From Lepidostoma basale (lineage: Eukaryota; Arthropoda; Insecta; Trichoptera; Lepidostomatidae): DNA of 64,000 nt. The position numbers and the translations under genes are program-made. Positions 45,979 to 56,837 of the stretch are shown one piece after another. The DNA lies in the NCBI GenBank assembly GCA_022606425.2, contig JAHDVF020000468.1, positions 372,001 to 436,000 on the forward strand. The letters are read 5' to 3'. Within the stretch, counting starts at the first letter, position 1. Each line of letters opens with the position of its first letter. The notes below the pieces were generated by a model. The model made no database searches. It was given only the letters and a program-made list of their open reading frames with translations, and was not told the DNA's origin.

Positions 45979-46036
45979 CAGATATCAAACATGTTATTCA
46001 CATGCTCAAATGCTCAATGCAACAAATGCTCAATGC
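45979..46036 (+). pseudogene. Inverted, scrambled copy of the SOD signal-peptide exon
   Basis: Plus strand: acceptor TTTCAG (ending 45980), then ATATCAAACATGT exactly as in the SOD-C signal exon, a garbled middle with repeated AATGCTCAATGC, and the donor with intron start GTAAGTAAAATACCACC, close to SOD-C (GTAAGTAAAACACCGCC). The coding part has lost the hydrophobic stretch and reads into a stop at the donor. It is opposite in strand to all other SOD exons here. It is closer to SOD-C than to SOD-A, whose exon begins AATCAAAC. Confidence 0.7.
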
Positions 46037-46049
46037 GTAAGTAAAATAC

Positions 46050-46639
46050 CACCTTCCATTCTTCTCAAATAAACTCAGTATTATACATTGTTTTCTTAAA
46101 TCAGGCGAACGATACAAAAATCTTTAAATAATAATGTGCGATTTCAAACTACATAAATAAATTATATTGAAAAAATATATAACAATTACAATATGTTGAC
46201 GATATCCCGACTACGTGGCCAGTCATGAGATAGTTTGGAGTCTAAATCCCAGGAGGACGATGAATCAACCAACAACAGGAGAAGAAAAGAAGAGGAAGAT
46301 CACACTTTTTATAAACAAGCACATTGCGTGAATTAGATGCCAAAATATAATATATTAGTTAAAATTTTGATTTTACTCATATATTGTTAGTATCATATTT
46401 ATAGTATTTATTTTAGAACAGTTTGAACCGTATTGCATACAATATATCATATGCCGTATTGCGTATCATTTTTGATACTAAGATTCGAATGTTAGTAAGT
46501 AGTAAAAAATATTTAAACATATTATGCATTCGACATAAAATGACAATTAATATTTTTCAGTTAATTATTCTTTGGTCGATGAAGAAAGATGGCGTATAAT
46601 GGAAAAAAATCATTGTTTAAGTATTTATTTCAAATACAA
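46050..46639. other. AT-rich DNA with a LINE scrap
   Basis: 46195-46320 on the plus strand resembles a LINE end (CGACTACGTGGCCAGTCATG, AACAGGAGAAGAAAAGAAG). Nothing else is supported. Confidence 0.4.
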
Positions 46640-46970
46640 AAAATAATAAATGATTAAACGTTAGTGTAGTAGCATTCCATCGAAGACTTCGTTATTTACA
46701 TTTTTTTGATAATGCGTTAATTTATTGTTTGGTTTATTGACACCAAGAGGCAACTCAAGTACTAGGATTGGGTGTGGTTTATTATCGTGCTTTTAAATTT
46801 AAACGTAGAATATTTCCCGACTCACTAAAATTTCATTGTCTAGATGAAGATTTTATTTGCTTAAATAATTCATTCAATAGACGTCTCTAGTATAATGATG
46901 GTAACATCAAACAAATGATTAAAGAAAAAATGACAGCCATTACAGAATATCGTAGATAGATAGCTCCTTT
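46640..46970. other. Duplicated SOD downstream block, B copy
   Basis: Partner of 37540-37955. It lies 1.5 kb beyond the SOD-B stop codon and directly beyond the inverted pseudo-exon, marking the junction between the SOD-A and SOD-B units. No conserved frame was found. Confidence 0.6.
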
Positions 46971-47536
46971 AAATTCCTTCCATTAAAAATACTAGTACAT
47001 TTTTATAAATCAAAAAACAAAAAATTCTAGAATATAATTTTATTAATATTGTACAAAAATTGTAGAAAAAATAAAAAGTAAACATATTTAGAATATAATT
47101 ACATATTGATTGAAAACGTCTATTTAAGACTATACATTTCCGAAATTAGTGATAAAAATACAAATAGAAAATACATATAAATTTCAAAAATGTAACATAA
47201 GTAAAGATTTTATCGACATTCAAAAATTATGCCACAAAGATAAATGTTTTATTAAACTTTAAAAAACATATTTTAAATACATAAATGACAGCATTTAAAA
47301 GAAGACAGTAAAAATATGTATGAAAGAAAAATCATTAAATTTATTTTAGAGCAGAATATCGATCAAAATACGCGTACCTATATTACACAAAGGAAAAACT
47401 TTTTTTTTTAATAAAGATAAAGGATTTGAAAGTCTATATATGTACATATGAACCTTACCTTAATATAATATTTTGAAAATTCCAATTAAGAAACCTAAAT
47501 AATTTCGAAATTTGAAATTTTACCATTATTTTTTAG
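46971..47536. other. AT-rich non-coding stretch
   Basis: No gene, RNA or repeat recognised. Confidence 0.35.
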
Positions 47537-47565
47537 GTGGAGAAAATAAGAATAAGATTTAGTGA

Positions 47566-47844
47566 TATTGTAATAGGAAAAGTCACCGTAAGAAGAGATA
47601 TTATTATGCCTCTGAATCGTGGGTTAAAACATATGTAAAAACACAATCCAGCAATGTAAGTACAGAAGTCAGATCAAAGGAGAAAAACGAATGCCATATT
47701 GACGATATTGATGATTTGAAAATATTTGAGTTGGAAGTTAATGAAAGATTAGTCGATGAATTTTGGATGGTGGAACAAGAAGACTCTACAAAGATTGTAT
47801 CGCCATTGGAAGTAATTAAAAACGCGGGAATTGGCCAAAGTTAA
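47566..47844 (+). CDS. Unrecognised open frame, possible terminal exon or remnant
   Basis: Plus-strand frame open for 92 codons without an ATG at its start, ending TAA at 47842-47844. It reads YYASESWVKTYVKTQSS, then an acidic segment (IDDIDDLKIFELEVNERLVD, EFWMVEQED) and a short tail to GIGQS. Amino-acid composition is protein-like rather than AT-noise. An acceptor-like TTTTTTAG ends at 47536, but the frame that follows it (VEKIRIRFSDIVIGK) is in another phase, so an old frameshift is likely. No family recognised; it could be the end of a transposase or host gene. Confidence 0.3.
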   Translation, partial: YCNRKSHRKKRYYYASESWVKTYVKTQSSNVSTEVRSKEKNECHIDDIDDLKIFELEVNERLVDEFWMVEQEDSTKIVSPLEVIKNAGIGQS

Positions 47845-48109
47845 TTGAAAGTTGTATTTTTTATGTATTAAAACACAACTATTTTCAATAATTAGTTTAT
47901 ATTTCTCGATAAGTTTTAATGAAATTATACTATGACCATCCAGAGAACGATATACAATAAACAAACTAAATAATTTTTACATAATACCAGAACCAAAAAG
48001 ATATTTTGACATGTAAAAATATTAATATCAGTGTATAAAAGACAAAATATAACACAAAAATGGAATTAATATTGTATATTTATATCATAAACTGTAAAAT
48101 TAAAAAAAA

Positions 48110-48255
48110 AGAATTTCGACAGCTGTTTCGTCAACATTATTTTGACATCATCAGCTGCCGCGTAAAATAAAATACAACTGTGATACATAATACCATTTTT
48201 TTTAAATGTAACAGTTTATAATGTTAAAGTAGTGTTTCGGCCAAAACAATGGACT
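48110..48255. repeat. Second dispersed repeat family, copy 3
   Basis: Opens TTCGACAGCTGTTTCGTCAA and TTGACATCATCAGC; ends GTGTTTCGGCCAAAACAATG. Compare 20105-20350 and 40045-40245. It lies 250 bp beyond the SOD-B stop codon. Confidence 0.65.
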
Positions 48256-48504
48256 ATATTTATATCATTTATCTTCTATGATCAATTATTAATTGCTATT
48301 TATATACGAGTATGCTTCATTTTATGTCCACATTTGTCATATTTTTGTATTTTGATTAATTTTGATTAATTTATATCGTTCTCTCGATGATTATGTCGAG
48401 TAAAATAAACACAATAAAGAAAAAAATGTGTTTTCGTACATTTTTATGGAATTCGTGAAAATACAAAATTTATAAAAAAAATAATAAGAGTATTGTATTA
48501 TATT

Positions 48505-51500
48505 TTATAAATATCCGATGATCCCGCACATGACGGGTCTGCCCGAACTGCCGTTGAGGGCGCTATCCTCCGAGCTCGCCCTGCCGAGGTCATCTTCTCT
48601 CTCCGTGACCACCACGGAGCGGCCCACCACGCTGCGAGGACCGGTGAGAGAGATCAGCCCGTCCACCACCCGCACCCTGGCCACGCCGTCATCCCCCGCG
48701 CGCACGTTGCCAAGATCACCCACGTGACGGATGTTGTCCCTTGGACCCCCGTGCCGATGCTGAAAAATAAGGGCGAAAATTGAATTAAAAAAAAATTTAC
48801 CATCATTTTGAAACCAAAAACTCATTTTTGTACATAGTAAATAATCCTCAAAAATTAGAGAAATTAGAAAATTTTGACATTTTAATGGCAAACATATTTA
48901 AATTTAATGTTATGAATAACCAAATTCCAGCTTATTCCCCATTAGTATATAGTACATTGAAAACTTTTCCCCTATACAATCTAGCAAGAAAATAGTAATA
49001 CTACCATCAACTTTTGTCACCTTTCTTATTAATGTAATTTACTTCCTTTTATTGTTTATCGTCTTTAATTTATTTTGTTTCATCGTTTTTGACTCTATAT
49101 TATGTGTAATTGTTCCATCTTATTAATGTTTTTATTATTATTATTATATATGATTATTATTATTATTATTATTTATTATTATGTTTTCTACCTTTAATAT
49201 TTTCTCATATAAATAGTAACTAACCGTTCTTTTAATTAAAATAATTAGGTACCAGCTTAACTCCAGATAGGAACAAATACACATGAAGGTTCGTAAAGTC
49301 ACGAAAATTTAACATTTTATATATTATTGTAACACCTGATGATGTCAACGTAGGTTGACGATTGAAAAAATGCATTTCCTTTGGTGCATACATAAAAACG
49401 GTTGAATCAGGCATTCGTGTCATTAATTACAAAATTTCCATATTTGTTCGAGTATTATATACTTTGTTCAATATATTGCGAGATAATTAAGATCAGTTTT
49501 ATTGCCTACATCCGTCAATATCAATTACGCATCCATTAAACACAAACGACATCCGACGTTTATACGAGAAATCAATAAAATTAATTTCAATATCCTACAT
49601 ATACTCCGTTATTACTGGCTTAGTAGAAATTATAATATATATTTTTTTCTTATTAATAAATTTTGTCATAAAATATTTATGATACGTTTTTAAAGTAAAC
49701 ATTCGGCTCCGATAAACTAATTAATGACGCTCATAAATAAAACAAAGACGTGAAGTTAGAGGAGGATAGAAAGTGGACATGCTTTATAAGAGCGGATAAA
49801 CTATTCTTACATGGCTGGAAATAAAGCATTTTATTCACAATTGATAGCTGTATTCATTGGATGATTTATAAAATTGGATGATTTATAAAATAAATTAAGT
49901 AAATTAAATGATTTTTTAATGTACCTTTCAGAATAAGAAAATTAAAATATAAGGAATATTCATTTTTTCAATGATATATTTATTGTTTCTTGAACAATTA
50001 TGTAAAACTCCATATTAAATAATTAATACGAATGAAAACGTCAGTTTTCTAGAAGTTTTATTATATTTTACGGTAATGACATGTTTCGCTCTTCTTAGGC
50101 ATTATCAAATGTCTCAAATGTCTCAATTACATTTGATAATGCCTTAGAAGGGCGAAACATATCATTCCCATAAAATATAATAAAACTTCTGGAAAACTGA
50201 TGTTTTCATTCGTATCAATGAAATATTTAAGTATGTAAAAATAAACATTGTATTATATTTTCTCTTACTGCTGATTAATATTTAATATATAATTACGCAA
50301 ATTCAACCACGTTGAAAAGAAAACATATTAATATTTTTAAAGTTTTTAATTCTACATGAATATTTTTGTATACTTTTATTCTTCTATTTGGAAAATATTT
50401 ATTGGTTCTTTATAGAAATTTCCTAAAATAATGTTAGATTTTATATTTGAGTTCATGCATACGGGTTTTCTTTTAAATGCACCTAAATATAAATTATTAG
50501 GTATTGGATTCGTGCGTGATTCCCAAGACAACTTCCGCAAGTCCATTTTACTGCAAGCTTTATAGATTGTGCAACTTGACACAACCTACGTGTGTCGATT
50601 TAGATGGGGGGATTAAACAATGAAAAGCGCTTCGATTAAGAACCAATTGATATATATTTTTTAAATACAATTAAACACTTTTGACTTATAAAAGTATAAA
50701 CCACTTTATTGAGTTAGTAGCGACAACCGGTTTCACTCTGTAGCGAGCTTCCTCGGGGCTGTAGTGTTTGTGACTGAGATAATAAAGTGGTTTATATTAA
50801 TTTAAAAGTGTTTGATTTTATTAATAAATATGTCACATCACCAAGTAATGGCATCTTATCAAAGTTTAATTAATAATTGCCTGCGGTGATAATCAACGGG
50901 CGTATTAACTTTAAAGGTGGTGTCGATTTACGGTAGGTATTACAAAAAGAACAGACACTTCATGAATAGTGTGTGAAATATAAAGAATTTTAATGACAAA
51001 TAATAATCAATGATTTCAAAAAAATTCGCATGATCTGCCATGAAGCCAACAATAGTGAACTAGCATATTTATAGTGCGTTGATCGGGTCACGCAACTTAC
51101 TGATACAAACAATAGAAGTGGATATTTAAATAATGGCAATTAACAAACATTCATTAGTACATATTTCATTCAGGGAATTTTATTAATAATGCACTTCGTT
51201 TTAAATATTTTCATTTTAATTCATCATTTGTTTACTTATAATATCAAAGACATTATAGAAAAAACATTCCAATGTATTCAATAAAAACAAATAAAGCAAT
51301 TATAGAGAAAATTTCAATTTAAAAGATAAAAAGCGGGTCCCTTAACCCTTAACGTACCGTGTTCAAAACAAAACGCTCGCTCCCATGTGGTAAATTCAGT
51401 TTACCGCTAACTTTATCTAAATATCAAGCATATGACTCGATGAATCAAAATTTAATATATGTCATCTTGTAGGGAATTTCATTAGGAATAGATCGATATC

Positions 51501-53027
51501 TATAACATACATGGATTATTTGAAAAACATATCATTATTCATTTTTTTCTGGAACCATGCGATTTCTGATATGGAATGCGTCACAGCATACGAGCAACTG
51601 GACACCAAGTATAAACTTGTCTTGCGGCCGGCGGGGCGAGACTTTACGAGATTTTACGTATGATAAAGGCACCTAGGCAAAATGTATAGTACGTTCAAGA
51701 CAACGAGTACGTATTAATATTTGTCCCTTTTGGTAAAGTGTTAATATTTTCAGAGTTCTGATATTATTAAGTTGCGTGCTGCGTTTCCATCCACAGTCGG
51801 TATTATTACGTACCTATTGAAAAGGCCAAACATATGATTTATAATACGTTCAAAACAGCGAGAAAGTATTTGTCACTTTTGATAAAGTTGTAAATATTAG
51901 CAAAACAAATTCTACCTTAACACGAATGAAGGTGAGGGCAGTCTTAGAAAACATTTTTTTTTGGGATGAAGGTTTTTTTATAATATTAGGGTTCATAGGT
52001 TTTAAGAAAATCAACTTTAAATTGGCAGTGGAATCTCAATTGACCACATGGCAACGCGACGGTTAAACAGAATACCTGTATACTACCACAAACACAAATC
52101 AAATGTTGTAAAGAAAAAAATTGCTTTGCCGTTTGGTGCATAATAAGTAATTAAACTTACTTTAAGGATTTCTTCTATATTCACCATCACTCTGTGTTGT
52201 GGATTCACATTTGAATAACTTTTTGTAAACATTGATTATCACAATACTTTTTAGCGCTTTTCACAAACATGTTTCGGGACACTAACTTCCCTTAATCAGT
52301 GTATGAATTTTAATTTTAAGGGGACAAAAACATACAGCATCAAATATTTAGGATGTTTAAGAATTCGTTTTGCTTACTGTTCATACTTACACTTATTTAT
52401 AATAATTACATGTGGTATTACTTATTTAAAGCATGTTCTAATGCACACGTACTGATTTTGAGCTTACAAATACAATAAATGATACGTGTACATTCATACA
52501 AAATGAAGAAAATGAATTTAATTATTTTTAAAAAGAAATTAGGGGAGCCAAAAATAACTGTCTCTCAGATTGTGAGCCAGTTCAAATAAATTTTGGATTG
52601 AATTATGACTAGATGTAAAAATACATTATCTGTAATGAATTATTTTAAGAATTATCCATTGTTTATATTAAAAAATATTCTTTACAACTTTTCAACTTGT
52701 ATGACACACAACACTTCCTGGTTAATGTGTCAAATAAATAATGGTATTAAAATAATTTCAGCAAATTATACAAATTAAGAATTGAAAATGAGATGGTCTA
52801 TTTACCATGAAAGGGTTAAAATGGCGTCCTGTAGATTCGCAGCCGTTCCTCAGGTCTCCTCTTTGCGTGATATGAAGGCCGTGGGCGCCGGCAGTGAGCC
52901 CCGTGACGTTCCCCTCGATGAGGACCGGGCCCCCAGGAGCCCACTGGGATAGCAGCAGCTCTCCACCCGTGCCTTCCGCATCGCCCCCTATCACAGCCAG
53001 CGCCTGGAGTGGCGGCCTAGCAGTGTC
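48505..53027 (-). CDS. SOD-B: SOD-like protein with degraded copper site, 5' end missing
   Basis: Two phase-0 exons: 52806-53027 (74 aa) and 48505-48759 (84 aa, stop at 48505-48507), with GT-AG splice sites. The zinc site is intact: His of GRHFNP, RHGGP, IRH and the Asp of HVGDLGN. The cysteines of NGCES and VMCGI are kept. The copper site is not: GFHVHE has become GLHITQ (second His to Thr) and VVHE has become VVTE (His to Thr). The position three before the last Cys, normally the active-site Arg, is Pro. It should fold and bind zinc but not dismutate superoxide. Frames are open and GC-rich, so it is probably not a pseudogene. No signal exon or promoter was found up to 64000. Confidence 0.88.
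49130..49180. repeat. TTA microsatellite in SOD-B intron
   Basis: TTATTATTATTATATATGA followed by further TTA units. Confidence 0.85.
49985..50225. repeat. Fold-back family, most complete copy, in SOD-B intron
   Basis: Left arm ATACGAATGAAAACGTCAGT, TTCTAGAAGTTTTATTATAT, GGTAATGACATGTTTCGCTC and TTAGGCATTATCAAATG. Right arm is its mirror, ending AAACTTCTGGAAAACTGATG and TTTTCATTCGTATCAAT. The arms are about 100 bp around a short CTCAAATGTCTCAATT centre. Confidence 0.9.
50226..52165. other. SOD-B intron sequence with a hairpin and unassigned DNA
   Basis: 50700-50800 has an inverted pair TAAACCACTTTATT and AATAAAGTGGTTTA around a GC-richer loop (ACAACCGGTTTCACTC). 51340-51900 is of mixed composition (AACCCTTAACGTACCG, CTTGCGGCCGGCGGGGCG) and may be an old DNA element, but no end repeats could be paired. 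Confidence 0.4.
52170..52330. repeat. Half copy of the 7150-7345 fold-back family
   Basis: TTCTTCTATATTCACCATCA, GTTGTGGATTCACATTTGAA, TAACTTTTTGTAAACATTG and TTCACAAACATGTTTCGGGA, followed by CAGTGTATGAATTT. Confidence 0.7.
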
Positions 53028-53069
53028 CTGAAGAAAATATTTATATTAAATATTTAATCACGGTATTAT

Positions 53070-53260
53070 AAGATTCTTCTTCTTCTTTAGGTGCCGTGTC
53101 AGGTCCTCCCAAGGTGGACAATCACTGCAGCAAATGCACCTATGTCCTGTGCCACTTAGAACAGGTTCTGAATTATTGTCATTCCTGTCCATTCTTTTAT
53201 GTTCCGTACCCAGGACAACTGCCCACCAACCAACCAGTGTCCCGACGTCCTTCCACTTTA
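53070..53260 (-). mobile_element. LINE 3'-terminal fragment
   Basis: The plus strand starts TTCTTCTTCTTTAGGTGCCG (tail complement), then GTCAGGTCCTCCCAAGG and GCCACTTAGAACAGGTTCTG, an inverted counterpart of 45690-45875. It starts 43 bases upstream of the SOD-B exon 2 acceptor. Confidence 0.75.
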
Positions 53261-53389
53261 CTGTGGTATTTTTCTCCCCTTAGCATATGACCAAAATTTG
53301 ATTAAAATATTAATGATTAGTCGGACCAGGTTACATCATACTCAGATCGGTCTTTGCAATTAACGTTTCACAAAAGATCTTCTTGTTAA

Positions 53390-53640
53390 CTAACTAACTA
53401 ACTAACTAACCATCACGCCGGCTTCTCGAGAGGGTAGGCACAAAGAATGGACTGCCACACTTTAATCGATGCTACACTCCATCCTTCTCTTTTCGCCTCT
53501 GCGAGAGACGCGGTGTAATGGGTTGTGAATCTCATCGCCACCAATAGGCATCTCCCGCGCACACTTCGATCGTCAACTCTTCTGCGAGTAGTATGGCGTC
53601 TCCATGGCAATCTATTCTGGCGTCTGGTGGCACCTTTAAG
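53390..53640 (-). mobile_element. SINE-like element with a LINE-derived 3' tail, copy 1
   Basis: The last ~65 bp (minus strand GTGTGGCAGTCCATTCTTTG, then CCGGCGTGATGGTTAGTTAG) is the 3' end of the local LINE, including its TTAG tail. The remaining ~175 bp (GCGATGAGATTCACAACCC, GGCGAAAAGAGAAGGATGG) is unlike the LINE and is shared with 55750-55895. Confidence 0.7.
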
Positions 53641-54114
53641 GTGAAATTTTAACTACACTATATTTATCAATCACTTTGCAGAGTTACTCACATTTTTTCA
53701 ACCCTCAATTATTAATATTGGTTTATTGAAGCTTCGCTATTTAAGTTCATTGTTAATATAAACAATATTGTTTTAAAATAAATTAGTTTAGTTCGATAAA
53801 ACCCTGCGTCCAGACAAAAACAGCGACCTGCTGAAACGAGTTGGAACTAAAAGATGACTTAGTCGAAAAAATCTATATGCATCTTTTATTATCTTTTATT
53901 ATGATTTGTATTATTTAACACAATTGAAATAAATGCTTTTTTTTTACATGTAGAAAATCGTAAGTTGTGATTACAATAATTTTGAGAAACAATAAAAACT
54001 GTAGTGTTTCACAATGAAATATGTTTTGCGAGTTAAACACTTCGTTTGGGAATTTGATTGCTTCCATCATCATGGGATGTAAAACTTCTCTCCTTCTTTT
54101 TCTTATTCTTAGTG

Positions 54115-54455
54115 TAGGCTTAGTGGCCTGTTTCTTGCGAGGAATTGGCCTCCTGCGAAGTCGACTCCCAGCTGTCGATCCATCTCTTCGGTGGTCTGCC
54201 CGGGGGTCGTCTACCACGGGGCTGACCGTGTAACACAATGAAGGGGATTCTGGATGGATCCATTCTCCTCACGTGTGCATACCAGTATCTTTTTCCTTTA
54301 CCTTCCCCACCTAATGACATCCTCGACCTCGCATATCCTCTTATCCGTGTATTCCTTATCCTCTCTTGTAGTGTCTTGCCAGATATATTTCTGAGGGTCT
54401 TCATTTCTAACACTCTGAGCGGGTTTTTTTTGTGATTGTGGTTTCCCCTCTGCAC
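54115..54455 (-). mobile_element. LINE 3' end (GAA-tail family)
   Basis: Minus frame 54455-54120 (111 aa): LEMKTLRNISGKTLQERIRN, YWYAHVRRMDPSRIP, HGQPRGRRPPGRPPKRW and DSWESTSQEA, intact through this section. Same family as 13500-13780, 35110 and 44700. Confidence 0.8.
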
Positions 54456-54459
54456 TCGA

Positions 54460-55735
54460 TTATAAATTTAATAAAATATAAAACTTAATTTTATAAATCC
54501 AAAGTCATTTAGTTGTTACGAATTTATTTCTTCAAAGACATAATTAATGTTGTAATGGATGATTGTTTCAGAAAAATTGTTTCAAATTTGGAATAGGCAA
54601 ATAATAATAAATTATATCGGTTATTAGGTATTTCTATTGTCAACATATTATTAATAAAACTGTTTATGTACAACATACTTAGAAAGAATGGAATATATTA
54701 TATTTACATTCCTTACATGATAATCTAATTAGATCCAGTTTTTTTATATTAAACATTATCTCTTACATATCATATACAACAATAATTGGTTGTAGTAGGT
54801 GAACAAATCATGATAGCGCTATAAATAATATGTCCTTATTTTATATTTTTTTCAATGTTTGTTTATCTAGGAAGTAATGTCATGAATTATATCCAAATCA
54901 AATATCATTTAAAAAACCATTTGTAATTCATATTTTTTTTACATTACTTATTTAAACATAGGCATTTTAATTTTTTATCTATAAAATCTAAAAGACAACA
55001 TTATTATTTGTTTGACATAAACGCGTTATCATTGAGAATTATTGATTAATTATGCAAGTATCGATATATATCAGAAATGAAGTATTATATTTTAAGTTCA
55101 TTCACAGGAGCTAATTTTATAACTCTACTTAAGTTAATACATTTACCATTTAAAAGTGAATGTGTTATTTTAAATTAATGTGAATGCGATTAGGGGACAT
55201 TTGATTAAAGGCAAACATGTTTGCAATTCGATATTGCAAAATGACTTTTAAAAAACTATATCTTACTTCACCCTTTCGTGCTCAAATATTATATTTCCTT
55301 TTAGTATATATTTTTTTTTCATTTTTATAAATGCAAATATTAATGACTAATATCATTAATATTAATATATATATTTTAAATAGATCGGAAATTCAAAAAA
55401 CGAGTAGAATCTGATACTTCGTACAATACTCATTGTGGGTATGAAAGAAATATATCCATATTTTTTTAATAATTTATTTTAAGTAAAAAAACATTTAAAT
55501 GATTTTTATACAAATAAATCACATTCCCACTTATGAAATTCAGATCAAATCAGCTATGTTCATATCATACAGTGAAATAAATGTCTATACAACTAAAATC
55601 AATCGTCAAATCCTTAATTACTTGAAAGTTTTGTCAAATAATTAACGTATCTGACGCACGACACTTAAAAACAAAATAACAAGTGTATTAATAAAATTCA
55701 ACTGCCAGTAAAAGTTCAACCGATAAAGCTGGTAA
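54460..55735. other. AT-rich non-coding stretch
   Basis: Searched for a SOD signal exon or promoter upstream of SOD-B; none found. No genes, RNAs or repeats recognised. Confidence 0.4.
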
Positions 55736-55909
55736 ATGTTTTATCATAACTAACTAACTAACTAAATAACCATCACGCCGTCTCCCCGAAAGGGTATGCA
55801 GAAAGAATGGACTGTCACACTTTTACTGATGCGGCACTCCATCCTTCTCTTTTCGCCCCGCGGGAGATGCGGTGTAATGGGTTGCGAACCTCATCATGTT
55901 TTATCATAA
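55736..55909 (-). mobile_element. SINE-like element with LINE tail, copy 2, perfect target duplication
   Basis: The 14-bp direct repeat ATGTTTTATCATAA flanks the insert (55736-55749 and 55896-55909). On the minus strand the 146-bp element starts GATGAGGTTCGCAACCC, runs through GGCGAAAAGAGAAGGATGG, then the LINE-derived GACAGTCCATTCTTTCTGC, and ends in a TTAGTTAGTTAGT tail. No reverse transcriptase, so it was mobilised in trans. Confidence 0.9.
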
Positions 55910-56091
55910 TACCCAATAATGGCGCTAGATGACTGGAGTGAACAAACATAGTAAACTTAATTCCCACTAATCTATTTAGAGCAATTTCGAAAGTGGGAAT
56001 ACGTATTCCCACCAGCCACGAAAAGGTTAGAAGCGTATTTAGAAAAGTTTGAGCATATCGACATCCTTAAAATCATTCCATTCAAGCGACC

Positions 56092-56267
56092 TTAAAGCCG
56101 GTTGAAGATCAGAGCTGAGCTAAGTAAGTTTAGCTTAGCTCATAAAGCTGGAATAATTTATCATACTCGTGACATGATATTCGGTGTGAACACAAGTATG
56201 AAAAATTATTTCAGCTATACGAGCTAAGCTAAACTAAACCATCTTAGCTCTTGGTCAACGGGCTTAA
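56092..56267. mobile_element. MITE with TTA/TTAA edges
   Basis: Inverted ends AAGCCGGTTGAAGATCAGAG and (mirror) AAGCCCGTTGACCAAGAGC, with inner AGTTTAGCTTAGCTC pairing with GAGCTAAGCTAAACT. TTAA adjoins both ends. 176 bp, non-coding, Harbinger- or piggyBac-like by edge only. Confidence 0.75.
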
Positions 56268-56830
56268 CGATAATAGATATGGACACAAGTATCGGTTAAA
56301 ATAAGTAATTATCATAAGAACTACAACCTGGGATAGGTCCTGTCTGCCTGATTTATTATAGTTGTATCCGTTAGTCTAAGTCCAACGCGTCTGCTTAAAT
56401 ATAAAACTTTCACAATACATCATTTACATTTGATGCTTTCAATTTACAGATATTAAGAATATAACAGTAAAAACGTTTGTTCTAAAGAAACAATTATATA
56501 GATACTTGGCTCTTATATACGAATTATATTTCTACTTTAGAATTGCCACCGCTTGGAATTAATATTATTAATGATTTCTGGATTTTTTTTCTCGTGTTAC
56601 CCTAAGTCTTCTGCACTAAGCAGTGCATAATCAATTTAATTAAATATGCTATAGTATGTCTTATACTCCCTGTTTACTGTGGTGAACTGGTAAGTAGTGT
56701 TATTGTAACCTATACATGCAAGAGGAGGAGGTGGCAAAAGAGAAAATAATTAATTTAAATGAATAATAACATGAACAAAATAATTAAATGGTCACATTAA
56801 TTACACGGAAAGAATGAATGAAGAAATAAT
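56268..56830. other. AT-rich non-coding stretch
   Basis: Nothing recognised. Confidence 0.35.
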
Positions 56831-56837
56831 AATAAAT

